From NCBI GenBank assembly GCA_023390695.1, contig JAEWCJ010000057.1, positions 1 through 13,055 on the forward strand: DNA of 13,055 nt, given 5' to 3'. This DNA is from Pseudomonadota bacterium (GTDB lineage: Bacteria > Pseudomonadota > Alphaproteobacteria > Rhizobiales > Xanthobacteraceae). A program made the translations under genes and the position numbers. Below are positions 1 through 7,061 of the stretch, in pieces (within the stretch, counting starts at the first letter, position 1; every line of letters starts with the position of its first letter). The notes under the pieces are model-generated. The model was not told the origin of the DNA. It did not search any database and saw only the letters and a program-made list of their open reading frames with translations.

Positions 1-351
1 GGGGCGCGCGCCGCTGGCACCCTTGCCGCAGGCGGAGGAGCGAAGACCGATCCAGCCGTCACACTGGCTGAACGCGCCGTTTCATCGGCGGATACGCCTG
101 CTGCCGGCGAACTGATCGCCGCGCTGCGCGACTCCAGCAACGATCTGGAGACACCGGCCATATCGCTGCATCCGGTCATTGCCGATGTGCTGTTCGCGCT
201 GGATGCGCTGCCCGGTTGCCGCCTGGCGCGCATGTCGGGCTCCGGCGCCACCTGTTTCGGTCTGTTCGACGCCAGCGACGTGGATGCCGCCGCGCGCGAA
301 TTGCGGGCGAAGCATCCGAACTGGTGGATTGCGCCGACGACGCTCGGGTGA
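1..351 (+). CDS. ispE: 4-diphosphocytidyl-2-C-methyl-D-erythritol kinase, C-terminal part
   Basis: The window opens inside this gene; 116 codons remain in frame 1, ending in TGA at 349-351. The visible part is the GHMP-kinase C-terminal domain, with the diagnostic glycine-rich segment MSGSGATCF at visible residues 78-86 and the preceding NDLE segment at 47-50. IspE phosphorylates CDP-methylerythritol with ATP in the cytosolic MEP pathway, which supplies isopentenyl diphosphate. The convergent neighbour 24 nt downstream, a polyprenyl diphosphate synthase, uses the products of this pathway, so the pair is thematically linked though not co-transcribed. The N-terminal ATP-binding part lies outside the window. 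An Ala/Gly-rich stretch at visible residues 1-14 sits between conserved blocks and may be a lineage-specific loop. Confidence 0.93.
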   Translation, partial: GARAAGTLAAGGGAKTDPAVTLAERAVSSADTPAAGELIAALRDSSNDLETPAISLHPVIADVLFALDALPGCRLARMSGSGATCFGLFDASDVDAAARELRAKHPNWWIAPTTLG

Positions 352-375
352 GGCCGCCCGGCTAGAGAACGCGTG

Positions 376-1392
376 CTAATGCGCGCGCGCGATGCAGAAA
401 TCGACCGTTTCTTCCAGCGCCGTCTTGATTGGCGACGACGGGTACAAGGCAAGCGCGTCGCACGCCATCGCGCCGTAATGCTGCGCCCGCTTGACCGTGT
501 CTTCCAGCGCGCGGTGCCTGGTCATCAATGCAATGGCCTGTTCGAGATCGGCATCGCTCACATCGCCCTGTTCCAGAGCTCGCGTCCAGAAAGACCGCTC
601 CTCGGCGTTGCCGCGCCGGAACGAAAGCACGACCGGCAGCGTGATCTTGCCCTCGCGGAAATCGTCGCCGGTGTTCTTGCCGAGCTTGGCGGACTTGCCG
701 CCGTAATCCAGCGCGTCATCCACGAGCTGGAAGGCGATACCCAGATTCATCCCGAAAGAGCGGCAGGCGGCGAGATCGGCCTTCGAGCGCTCGGCCAGAA
801 CCGGTCCGACCTCGCAGGCCGCCGCGAACAATTCGGCGGTCTTGCCGCGGATCACGGCAAGATATTCGTCTTCGGTGGTGGCGGTGTTCTTGGCGGCGGC
901 GAGCTGCATCACCTCGCCTTCCGCGATCACGGCGGCAGCCGCGGACAGGATTTCCAGCGCCCGCAGATTGCCGACCTCGACCATCATCTTGAAGGCCTGG
1001 CCGAGCAGGAAATCGCCCACCAGCACGCTCGCCTCGTTGCCCCAGAGCTTGCGGGCGGCGGGCTTGCCCCGCCGCATGTCGCTTTCGTCAACAACGTCGT
1101 CATGCAGCAGGGTCGCCGTGTGCATGAACTCGACCGCCGCCGCGAGCTTCACATGGCCCTCCCCGCCGTAACCCGCGATCTGCGCCATGGCCAGCGTCAG
1201 CATGGGCCGCAACCGCTTGCCGCCCGAACTGATCAGGTGATTGGCCACCTCCGGGATCATCGTCACCTCGGAACCGGTGCGCGACAGAATGGTGGTATTC
1301 ACTCGCTGCATATCGGCGGCGACCAGCCCGACCAGACGGTCGATGCCGCCCTGCGGCTGGCTTTCAAAGGGGACGACGACGGCCAAAGACAT
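376..1392 (-). CDS. long-chain (octa-/decaprenyl) polyprenyl diphosphate synthase
   Basis: This is a trans-type (E) polyprenyl synthase of 338 residues, the usual length. It elongates farnesyl or geranyl diphosphate with isopentenyl diphosphate to make the ubiquinone side chain. Visible motifs are GGKRLRP (57-63), the first Asp-rich motif D98-D99-V-V-D102 and the second D225-D226-A-L-D229, which bind Mg-diphosphate. The residue five positions before the first motif is Ala93; a small residue there is typical of long-chain products, so octa- or decaprenyl (IspB/DdsA type) is inferred. The ATG at 1390-1392 is chosen because homologues begin near the AVVVPFE segment. A TTG at 1399-1401 would add three residues but has no Shine-Dalgarno sequence. 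The GGAG touching the ATG is too close to be an ideal site. The exact chain length cannot be read from sequence alone. Confidence 0.93.
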   Translation of the reverse strand: MSLAVVVPFESQPQGGIDRLVGLVAADMQRVNTTILSRTGSEVTMIPEVANHLISSGGKRLRPMLTLAMAQIAGYGGEGHVKLAAAVEFMHTATLLHDDVVDESDMRRGKPAARKLWGNEASVLVGDFLLGQAFKMMVEVGNLRALEILSAAAAVIAEGEVMQLAAAKNTATTEDEYLAVIRGKTAELFAAACEVGPVLAERSKADLAACRSFGMNLGIAFQLVDDALDYGGKSAKLGKNTGDDFREGKITLPVVLSFRRGNAEERSFWTRALEQGDVSDADLEQAIALMTRHRALEDTVKRAQHYGAMACDALALYPSSPIKTALEETVDFCIARAH

Positions 1393-1413
1393 CTCCTGCA
1401 AAAAGGACGGGCG

Positions 1414-1442
1414 ACAATAGAAACGCTATGGTAATGCGGCAA
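1414..1442 (-). promoter_or_regulatory. candidate housekeeping promoter of the polyprenyl synthase gene
   Basis: On the minus strand TTGCCG (1442-1437) and TATTGT (1419-1414) are separated by 17 nt. The predicted start near 1407 leaves a leader of about 15 nt before the ATG at 1392. This is a sigma-70-like match judged by eye and is not proven. Confidence 0.4.
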
Positions 1443-1560
1443 GTAGCCCTTTGGCCGCAAGCCGGGCGGGTCGGCGGAGGCGACATTCCCCCGATGCGCG
1501 ACCAAAAAGCAAGCGCCCGCAGCCGCCGGTACGGCCACCGGGGCTCTCCGTGAGGCCGTC

Positions 1561-1791
1561 ATGCGCGAGATTGTCCGCACCAACGACCCGGTCCTGCTTT
1601 CAGCGATCGGCGCCCTGCTCACCGGCGCCGGCATCACGCATATGGTCCTGGATCAGAATATGAGCGTGCTGGAGGGCTCGCTCGGCTTCCTGCAGCGGCG
1701 GATCGTGGTCGCGGACGATCAAGAAAAAGCCGCGCGCAACATCCTGCACGAAGCCGGGCTCGGCCACGAACTGCGTCCCGATGAACGCTGA
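1561..1791 (+). CDS. DUF2007 family small protein
   Basis: This is a 76-residue cytosolic protein of the DUF2007 ('putative signal transducing protein') family. It starts with the typical pattern in which an N-terminal strand with E and N/D residues (MREIVRTND) precedes a helix and the segment ITHMVLDQNMSVLEGS. The family's function is not established. The start is supported by GAGG five nt upstream. It is transcribed divergently from the polyprenyl synthase. Its last codons overlap the methylase gene by 11 bp (1781-1791), which suggests translational coupling. The DUF2007-plus-TrmN6-like-methylase pair is one I recall from Rhizobiales genomes, but no functional link can be claimed from sequence. 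Confidence 0.85.
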   Translation: MREIVRTNDPVLLSAIGALLTGAGITHMVLDQNMSVLEGSLGFLQRRIVVADDQEKAARNILHEAGLGHELRPDER

Positions 1792-2638
1792 CGGCCAAGA
1801 GATCACCGACGATGCCATCCTGAACGGCCGGATGCGGCTGTTCCAGCCCAGACGCGGCCATCGGTTCGGCCATGATGCCATCCTGCTGGCCGCGGCGACG
1901 CCGGCAAAGCCGGGCGACCGCATCGTGGAGCTCGGGGCGGGCGTCGGGGCCGCAAGCCTGGCCCTGCTTACGCGCGTTCCCGACATCGACGTGACGCTGA
2001 TCGATATCGACCCGGCGCTCACCGCGCTTGCGTCACAGAATATCGCGCGCAACGGCTTCGCCGAGAAAGCGCGAAGCGTGACCCTGGATGTGGCTGCCCC
2101 GGACAGCGCCTTCGAGGATGCGCATCTGCGAACCGGCACGTTCGATCATGTGCTGATGAATCCGCCCTTCAATGACGCCTCGCTGCAAGCCTCACCCGAC
2201 CGCGCCCGGCGCAGGGCGCATATGGCCGCCGACGATACGCTGCACGTCTGGCTGAGAAGAGCCGTACACCTGCTGCGGCCGTCGGGCAGCGTGACACTGA
2301 TTTGGCGCGCGCAGACCCAGCAAGCCGCCATAGAGGAATTTTCCCCCGCGTTCGGAGCGATCACTGTGCTCCCCGTATATCCGGGCCAAGGGCAATCGCC
2401 GATCCGCGTTCTGGTCAATGCACGCAGGGGAGCGCGCGAACCATTGCGTGTTTTGCCGGGGCTTGTGCTGACCGATCAGGACAGGCGGCCCAGCGCCGCA
2501 GCCGATGCGGTCATGCGCGACGGATTGCCGCTCTCGCTCGAATCTTCGAGCGCACCTTCAGGCGATGATGCCGGGATTACTTCGTCGGCTGCTCGCGCCG
2601 CTGTTCCGCATTCCACGACAGATGTGCGAAAGCCGTAA
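1781..2638 (+). CDS. TrmN6-like tRNA1(Val) (adenine-37-N6)-methyltransferase family protein
   Basis: This is a class I SAM-dependent methylase of the YfiC/TrmN6 (COG4123) type, 285 residues. Visible features are an N-terminal GHRFGHDAILLAA segment (26-38), the SAM motif VELGAGVG (49-56), the acidic strand-2 end LIDID (73-77), and the catalytic NPPF motif (127-130) typical of N6-adenine and N5-glutamine methylases. E. coli TrmN6 methylates A37 of tRNA1Val; the same substrate is only inferred here. The family usually ends soon after the conserved DG-LPLS-like region near residue 250. This protein continues for about 30 Ser/Ala-rich residues, and that tail overlaps a convergent small gene on the other strand. 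The ATG lies inside the upstream DUF2007 gene (11-bp overlap), consistent with coupled translation. Confidence 0.85.
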   Translation: MNADGQEITDDAILNGRMRLFQPRRGHRFGHDAILLAAATPAKPGDRIVELGAGVGAASLALLTRVPDIDVTLIDIDPALTALASQNIARNGFAEKARSVTLDVAAPDSAFEDAHLRTGTFDHVLMNPPFNDASLQASPDRARRRAHMAADDTLHVWLRRAVHLLRPSGSVTLIWRAQTQQAAIEEFSPAFGAITVLPVYPGQGQSPIRVLVNARRGAREPLRVLPGLVLTDQDRRPSAAADAVMRDGLPLSLESSSAPSGDDAGITSSAARAAVPHSTTDVRKP

Positions 2639-2675
2639 TTGTGCCAATCAGAAGAACAAGGAAGTAAATCTTCAT
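2577..2675 (-). CDS. 32-residue single-pass membrane microprotein, possible GSR target
   Basis: An ATG at 2675-2673 opens 32 codons ending in TAA at 2579-2577. The product is one hydrophobic helix (KIYFLVLLIGTITAFAHL, about residues 2-19) followed by a charged tail rich in Q, R and E. A GAGAG lies nine nt upstream as a fair ribosome site. A GSR-type promoter (2703-2728, minus) lies 20-30 nt further up, giving a leader of about 20 nt. The gene converges on the methylase gene and overlaps its last 62 bp. The function is unknown. The combination of promoter, ribosome site and a clean membrane-helix-plus-charged-tail layout argues that it is real, but an ORF this short can arise by chance and no homology could be checked. 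Confidence 0.5.
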   Translation of the reverse strand: MKIYFLVLLIGTITAFAHLSWNAEQRREQPTK

Positions 2676-2702
2676 GCGGGATATCTCTCATTGTCGCACA
2701 AC

Positions 2703-2728
2703 AACCGCCCCGACACGTTCGCGGTTCC
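2703..2728 (-). promoter_or_regulatory. near-consensus EcfG (general stress) promoter
   Basis: On the minus strand GGAAC (2728-2724) is followed by a 17-nt spacer and GGTT (2706-2703). This differs from the EcfG consensus GGAAC-N16/17-CGTT only at the least conserved first base of the -10 element. It points to the 32-aa ORF that starts at 2675. Confidence 0.5.
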
Positions 2729-2842
2729 AACGGCGGAGAAAGAACTCGTAAGGGTTAACGTTGTGTAACTTGAGACCGCATCGAGCCCCCTTTATGGGAT
2801 TTCCGATGATCACGATTTCATGATCCGCGAAGGACGACGCGC

Positions 2843-3706
2843 ATGCGCGAATGGATCGGCAAACTGATTCCCGAAAGGTGGCGAAGCGGCATCCCCGTCG
2901 TGCCGGTGGTGCGCCTCACCGGGACAATCGGCTTTTCTACTCCGCTCAAGCCAGGCCTGACCCTGGCAGGGACAGCGCGCACTCTTGAGCGCGCCTTCGG
3001 CGTGAAGAAAGCGAAAGCGGTGGCGCTGGTGATCAACTCACCCGGCGGATCGCCCGTGCAGTCGCATTTGATCTACAAACGTATCCGCCAGCTCGCCGCC
3101 GAAAAGGACATTCCGGTCCTCGCTTTCATCGAGGATGTCGGCGCCTCGGGTGGGTACATGATCGCCTGCGCGGCCGATGAAATCCTGTGCGACGCCTCCT
3201 CGATCGTGGGCTCGATCGGCGTGGTCGGCGCGACCTTCGGGCTGGACAAGGCGATCAAGAAAATCGGCGTGGAACGGCGGATTTATACGTCGGGCGATCG
3301 CAAGGTGATGCTCGACCCGTTCCTGCCGGAAAGCCCCGAAGATGTCCGGCGGCTGAAAGAGATCCAGGAGAATATTCACCAGGCCTTTATCGCGCTGGTG
3401 AAGGAACGCCGCGCCGACAAACTCAAGGGTCAAGAATCGGCCTTGTTTTCCGGCGAATATTGGGATGGACAACGGGCCGTGCAACTTGGCCTTGCGGACG
3501 GGGTTGACGATCTGCGCGGGTTTCTGCGCCGCCGGTACGGCGAGAAGGTGCGTATGCCACTCATCGCCGAGCGCGGGTGGTTTGGACGCAGGTCCCCCGG
3601 TGTCGGAATGGGGCAATTGGAGCAAGGCCTGATGAATCTGGAGCTTGCCGAGAACGCCCTGTCAGCGATCGAAGCCCGCGCTCTGTGGGGCCGTTACGGA
3701 CTTTAG
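2843..3706 (+). CDS. S49 family serine peptidase (SppA/SohB-like)
   Basis: This 287-residue protein is a short-form signal-peptide-peptidase-like protease with a ClpP/crotonase fold. The catalytic dyad is visible: Ser102 in GASGGYM (100-106) and Lys154 in SGDRKVMLDPF (150-160). The Ser-Lys spacing of 52 residues equals that of Bacillus SppA (S147/K199). Other family blocks are INSPGGSP (64-71) and SSIVGSIGV (119-127). Family members clear signal peptides or membrane-protein remnants. Here no clear N-terminal membrane anchor is visible, so the protein may be cytosolic or peripheral. The ATG is supported by GAAGGA eight nt upstream. The next gene starts 25 nt after its stop and encodes a small membrane protein, probably in the same operon. 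Confidence 0.92.
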   Translation: MREWIGKLIPERWRSGIPVVPVVRLTGTIGFSTPLKPGLTLAGTARTLERAFGVKKAKAVALVINSPGGSPVQSHLIYKRIRQLAAEKDIPVLAFIEDVGASGGYMIACAADEILCDASSIVGSIGVVGATFGLDKAIKKIGVERRIYTSGDRKVMLDPFLPESPEDVRRLKEIQENIHQAFIALVKERRADKLKGQESALFSGEYWDGQRAVQLGLADGVDDLRGFLRRRYGEKVRMPLIAERGWFGRRSPGVGMGQLEQGLMNLELAENALSAIEARALWGRYGL

Positions 3707-3731
3707 GATGGGACCTTTCAGGAGAAACCGG

Positions 3732-3935
3732 ATGCCGCCCGTATTGCCCCCTGTCCTGCTCTGGACCGCCGGCATTGTCGGCGCCATTGCGCTGGCAAGG
3801 TTCATCCGGCGTGAATACCGGCGGGTGAACGAGGAACTGGACCAGGTCCGCATGGCACCGGTCGCCAGCAAAGCGGAACGCGACCGCCATCCCACCCTCA
3901 AGCGCGATCCACATACGGGCGTCTATCGCCCCTGA
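3732..3935 (+). CDS. 67-residue membrane-anchored hypothetical protein
   Basis: The product has one N-terminal membrane helix (about residues 5-23), a basic stop-transfer cluster RFIRREYRR (23-31) and a polar cytoplasmic tail ending KRDPHTGVYRP. I recall similar tails in small Rhizobiales hypothetical proteins but cannot assign a function. The ATG at 3732 is chosen over in-frame upstream starts because AGGAG sits seven nt before it and the longer version would overlap the S49 gene by 62 bp. It follows the S49 peptidase gene by 25 nt and is probably co-transcribed. Its stop is four nt from the end of the convergent M48 protease gene, with no room for a separate terminator. Confidence 0.8.
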   Translation: MPPVLPPVLLWTAGIVGAIALARFIRREYRRVNEELDQVRMAPVASKAERDRHPTLKRDPHTGVYRP

Positions 3936-3939
3936 GCCG

Positions 3940-5073
3940 CTAATGGCCGCGGTCGCCCCAAGGGCCGCGGGTCATAACCTCGGTCGGATTCCACGGACCG
4001 CGCGGAAGGCCAGCCGGATCAGCCGCAGCGGATTCCTCCCGGGCAGTGGATTCTTCCGCCGCATCCTCAGGCTCAGGCAGGGCAATCGGCCCCGGATCGC
4101 GCCCGCCCGCATTGCGCACCAATGCATCCACGCGGCTGTCGATCGAAGGATGCGTCGCAAACAGATCGGCAAACCCCGCGCGCGGATTGTCGACGCACAT
4201 TTCCATCACCGACGATGTCACGCCCGGCAACTCGCCGCGATTCTCGATCTTGCGCAGCGCCATGATCATGGCATCGGGATTTTTGGTCAGCTCGACCGCC
4301 CCGGCATCGGCAAGATATTCGCGCGTGCGCGACAGCGCGAAACGGATCACGATCGACAAGCCCCAGGCAATTGCGACGATGACGACGGCGATCAGGATCG
4401 CAGCCCCCGCTCCGCCGCCCTTCCTGCCGCCGGACGAAGAGCCGCCCGAACTTCCGCCGCTCCAGCGCCCGCCCGAGCGGAACATGATGCGGAACAGCAG
4501 TTCCGCCACGAAGGAAATCACCCCGGCGATGATGACCGCAATCACCATCATGCGCACGTCCCCGTTGCGAATGTGCGTGAGTTCGTGCGCCAGCACCGCT
4601 TCGGTTTCGGCATCATCGAGCCGCTCGAGCAAGCCGCTAGTGACAGTGATGGAATATTGCTTCTCGTTCATGCCGGTCGCGAAGGCATTCAGCGCCAGAC
4701 TCTCCATCACCTTCAGTTTCGGCATCGGAATGCCGCGCGAGATGCACAGATTTTCAAGCAGATTGTAGAGTCGCGGCTGTTCGACGCGCGTCACTTCATG
4801 GCCGCCGGTGAGCGCGTCGATCAGCGCCTGATGGAATTTATAGGCGAACAGGATCCATAAGATGGTGCCGACCGTGGCCACGGGTGCAGCCACGATCATG
4901 TCGTTCCAGGCCGCCACCATCAGATAATCCAGCGGCGCCTCTTGCGTGAAGGCGCGCCCGAGCAACGCGCCCGCGAACGTCATCAGATACACCAGAAAGA
5001 ACAGCCCGATCAGCAGCAGGACCGAACGCCGGCGGTTCTTCTGGATATGCGTGTACAGCCCGTAAGCCGCCAT
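3940..5073 (-). CDS. M48 family membrane zinc metallopeptidase (HtpX-like)
   Basis: This is a 377-residue integral membrane protease. The zinc motif HELTH (163-167) is complete and the third ligand is Glu252 in SRTREYLADAGAVEL. Hydrophobic segments lie at about 17-38, 56-80, 174-196 and 223-246, so the active site faces the cytosol as in HtpX. Between the third and fourth segments there is a Gly/Ser-rich loop (about 200-224). The C-terminal family block THPSIDSRVDALV (308-320) is present. It is followed by an acidic, proline-rich tail longer than in HtpX. The protein resembles the M48 proteins commonly paired with LemA more than classical HtpX. LemA lies 35 nt upstream on the same strand, so the two form an operon. 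The role in membrane-protein quality control is inferred from the family. Confidence 0.92.
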   Translation of the reverse strand: MAAYGLYTHIQKNRRRSVLLLIGLFFLVYLMTFAGALLGRAFTQEAPLDYLMVAAWNDMIVAAPVATVGTILWILFAYKFHQALIDALTGGHEVTRVEQPRLYNLLENLCISRGIPMPKLKVMESLALNAFATGMNEKQYSITVTSGLLERLDDAETEAVLAHELTHIRNGDVRMMVIAVIIAGVISFVAELLFRIMFRSGGRWSGGSSGGSSSGGRKGGGAGAAILIAVVIVAIAWGLSIVIRFALSRTREYLADAGAVELTKNPDAMIMALRKIENRGELPGVTSSVMEMCVDNPRAGFADLFATHPSIDSRVDALVRNAGGRDPGPIALPEPEDAAEESTAREESAAADPAGLPRGPWNPTEVMTRGPWGDRGH

Positions 5074-5108
5074 GATTGGAGCGCCTCTCGCGGCTGCCGC
5101 CCGAAGCC

Positions 5109-5672
5109 TCAGAACTTGACCTGCGGGGTCTGCTCGATCTGGACGCGCGTCTCGCCGAGATCAAAGAATTCCCGGCGCGTGAAGCCGAACGAGGCCGCGA
5201 ACAACGCCGCCGGAAACTGCTCGATCGCTGTATTGTATTCCTGCACGGCATTGTTGAAGAAACGGCGCGCGGCGGCGATCTTGTTCTCGATGTCCGACAA
5301 TTCGGTCTGCAATTGCTGGAAATTCGTATTGGCCTTGAGATCCGGATAGGCCTCGGCCAGCGCAAACAGGCTGCGCAGCGCGCCGGTCAGCACATTCTCG
5401 GCGGCGGCCTGGGCGGCGGGCCCCTGCGCGGCAATCGCGGAGTTGCGCGCCTTCACGACCGCATCCAGCGTTTCCCGCTCATGGGTGGCATAGCCTTTGA
5501 CGGTCTCGACCAGATTGGGAATGAGGTCGTGGCGTTGCTTGAGCTGGACGTCAATATCGGCGAACGCCTGACTGACGCGCTGCCGCAGGGCGACCAGGCC
5601 GTTATAGATCGAGACAGCCCACAGCGCGATCGCTGCGATGACACCGAGAACAATCAAGGTCGAAGTGGACAT
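5109..5672 (-). CDS. lemA: LemA family protein
   Basis: The 187-residue product has one N-terminal membrane helix (about 4-22) followed by the family's helical core, with the signature run YNGLVALRQRV, DVQLKQRHDLIPNLV and KGYATHE (about 23-65). LemA proteins are membrane-anchored helical bundles exposed outside the cytoplasm; their molecular role is unclear. The ATG at 5670-5672 is chosen because GGAG sits six nt upstream and the membrane helix starts at once. An in-frame ATG 18 codons upstream would add a polar stretch with no ribosome site. The M48 protease gene follows after 35 nt. This LemA-M48 pairing is widespread and suggests a joint function in membrane proteostasis. Confidence 0.93.
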   Translation of the reverse strand: MSTSTLIVLGVIAAIALWAVSIYNGLVALRQRVSQAFADIDVQLKQRHDLIPNLVETVKGYATHERETLDAVVKARNSAIAAQGPAAQAAAENVLTGALRSLFALAEAYPDLKANTNFQQLQTELSDIENKIAAARRFFNNAVQEYNTAIEQFPAALFAASFGFTRREFFDLGETRVQIEQTPQVKF

Positions 5673-5733
5673 AAAAATCTCCAGTTTCCCAAAACCGACG
5701 CCGCGTTTCCAAATGCATTGCGTCACAAAGCTG

Positions 5734-5761
5734 ACATTAGATTAGCACGGTTCCCGTTCAA
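5734..5761 (-). promoter_or_regulatory. weak candidate sigma-70-type promoter of lemA-M48 operon
   Basis: Minus strand TTGAAC (5761-5756), 16-nt spacer, TAATGT (5739-5734). The leader would be about 55 nt. The -10 match is weak. A GGAAC also occurs here on the minus strand but has no CGTT at the right distance. Confidence 0.25.
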
Positions 5762-5779
5762 TTTGACAGCGGCAGCACC

Positions 5780-5805
5780 GGAACTGTCTGTCGATCGACC
5801 GCGTT
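5780..5805 (+). promoter_or_regulatory. EcfG (general stress) promoter, perfect match
   Basis: GGAAC (5780-5784), 17-nt spacer, CGTT (5802-5805). The start is expected near 5812, giving a leader of about 19 nt that contains a strong Shine-Dalgarno sequence for the 47-aa ORF at 5831. It lies in the divergent gap upstream of lemA but points away from it. Confidence 0.85.
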
Positions 5806-5830
5806 TTCATAAGACAAGCGGAGGCTGCTC

Positions 5831-5974
5831 ATGTTTTGGAACCGTTGGCTAGGCAGACCTGAATTGAATGCAGTGGAATCGCGGCAGGGCTTTCTCGATC
5901 GTCCTGTCCTCTACGTGCTGTTGGCGAGCATCGTGCTGGTCTGTCTCGCATTCGGAGCATTGCTCTTACGCTAA
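5831..5974 (+). CDS. 47-residue single-pass membrane microprotein, GSR-controlled
   Basis: ATG at 5831 opens 47 codons, with TAA at 5972-5974. GGAGG lies six nt upstream and a perfect EcfG promoter ends 25 nt before the ATG, so promoter, leader, ribosome site and ORF are all in register. The product has a polar, Trp-containing N-terminus (MFWNRWLGRPE), a charged linker ending LDRP, and one strong membrane helix at about residues 26-46 (VLYVLLASIVLVCLAFGALLL). It ends with a single Arg, giving a C-tail-anchored layout with the N-terminus probably in the cytosol. I do not recognise a family. Stress-induced small membrane proteins often modulate membrane complexes; that role is only a suggestion here. 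It converges on the dehydrogenase gene 22 nt downstream. Confidence 0.75.
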   Translation: MFWNRWLGRPELNAVESRQGFLDRPVLYVLLASIVLVCLAFGALLLR

Positions 5975-5996
5975 CCGGCCGTTTTTTTAGAAAAAT

Positions 5997-7046
5997 CTAG
6001 GTCCTGAAATCGAGGACCACCTTGATATCGTCGGGTTGCGGCCGCAGCTCTTCCTCCCATTGTGCGAGCGGTACGCAACGGGTGATCAGACGATCCAGCC
6101 AAGTCCCATCCGCCGCCGCCAATGCTACCGCAGCCATGTCATAGTGGCTGCGATTGGCATTGACCGACCCGAACATCACTTGGTTGTCCAGAACCAGCGT
6201 GCGGTTCAATCCGCCGATATCAAATTCCGTCTTTTCGCCTGGCGTAGATACGCCGAGCAGACAAACGATGCCGGACGGTGCGACACGCGCCATGGCTTCA
6301 ACAATAAGAGGCGAAGCCGCCGTGCATTCCATGACTACGTCGAATGACAGATTCGCGAGGCTCCCGGCATCGGCATGATGAGTGCCGCCGAGTTCGCGCA
6401 CCAATTCCGGTTTCGGTCCCGTTCTGTGCCGGTCCAGAACGTGCACATTCAGACCGCGCTGGGTCCCCATCATCGCCGCCAGAAGGCCAATGGGGCCCGC
6501 CCCTGTGACCAGCAGATTGCGGGCGCGCCACGATTTCGTGCGCTGGCCGATCCGCTCGACGTGTTGCCAGGCCTTGGCGACGATGCTGGTCGGCTCAAGC
6601 AGGACAGCCCGCAGCCCCAACGCCGAATCCACCCTGACCGCAAATTCGGGCTCCAGCCGGAAAAGCTCGGAGCCGAAACCATGCCGCTCCTTGATGCCGC
6701 GCTCGGTGTAGAGACCGTTGCGACACATATCCCATTCGCCCGACGCGCAGGCCAGACACGGGACCGGATCGGGACGGCGTACGATACCGACGACATGATC
6801 GCCGGCGCGAAGGCCGCTTTGCAGCGGCGCCTCAATGACCTCACCCAGGGACTCATGACCCAGGATCAAACGTTCTTCACCGGGCGGGGGTGCACCGTAA
6901 AGACCGGCGAGAATTTCATGATCCGTGCCACAGAGGCCAAGCGCAATCGTGCGGACGAGAATTGTGCCTTCGGTCACGTCCGGCTCCGCCACGTCGTCAA
7001 GATGGGCGGAATGCGGGACGCCGGGTATGAGCGTGATCGCGCGCAT
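5997..7046 (-). CDS. zinc-type MDR dehydrogenase, glucose 1-dehydrogenase-like
   Basis: This is a 349-residue medium-chain dehydrogenase. The catalytic zinc site is read from Cys39 in GLCGTDHE, His64-Glu65 in LGHES and Glu151 in LLEPTS. The Rossmann motif is GAGPIG (182-187), with Asp205 ending the second strand, and that residue favours NAD. Segments YTERGIKERHGF (113-124) and NRTLVLDNQVMFGSVNANR (281-299) match the glucose-dehydrogenase branch with its special C-terminal domain (Sulfolobus/Haloferax type), so oxidation of an aldose to the lactone is the best guess. The structural-zinc lobe has only Cys97, Cys100 and Cys108, so that zinc may be missing. No clear ribosome site precedes the ATG. 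A terminator stem lies only 15 nt upstream, after the DUF992 gene. The substrate is uncertain. Confidence 0.87.
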   Translation of the reverse strand: MRAITLIPGVPHSAHLDDVAEPDVTEGTILVRTIALGLCGTDHEILAGLYGAPPPGEERLILGHESLGEVIEAPLQSGLRAGDHVVGIVRRPDPVPCLACASGEWDMCRNGLYTERGIKERHGFGSELFRLEPEFAVRVDSALGLRAVLLEPTSIVAKAWQHVERIGQRTKSWRARNLLVTGAGPIGLLAAMMGTQRGLNVHVLDRHRTGPKPELVRELGGTHHADAGSLANLSFDVVMECTAASPLIVEAMARVAPSGIVCLLGVSTPGEKTEFDIGGLNRTLVLDNQVMFGSVNANRSHYDMAAVALAAADGTWLDRLITRCVPLAQWEEELRPQPDDIKVVLDFRT

Positions 7047-7061
7047 GGCATCAGCATAGCA

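Noticed and set aside
373..1434. 353-codon open frame on the plus strand
   Set aside because: It is antisense to the polyprenyl synthase, whose motifs are complete. The translated sequence is Arg/His/Gln-rich with no family pattern, as expected for a GC-rich shadow frame.
2505..2768. 87-codon plus-strand frame through the methylase end and the gap before the S49 gene
   Set aside because: It starts inside the methylase without a ribosome site, and the product has no coherent membrane or domain pattern.
3943..4860. 305-codon plus-strand frame over the M48 gene
   Set aside because: It is the antisense of a gene with an intact zinc motif and membrane helices; its own product is Arg/His-rich and featureless.
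5749..5753. GGAAC on the minus strand before lemA as an EcfG promoter
   Set aside because: No CGTT or near match lies 16-18 nt downstream, so LemA-M48 is not assigned to the GSR.
5975..5996. Possible terminator CGGCCG plus T run between the 47-aa ORF and the dehydrogenase
   Set aside because: The GC element is a loopless 6-bp palindrome and the T/A runs form only a weak hairpin; not supported as an intrinsic terminator.
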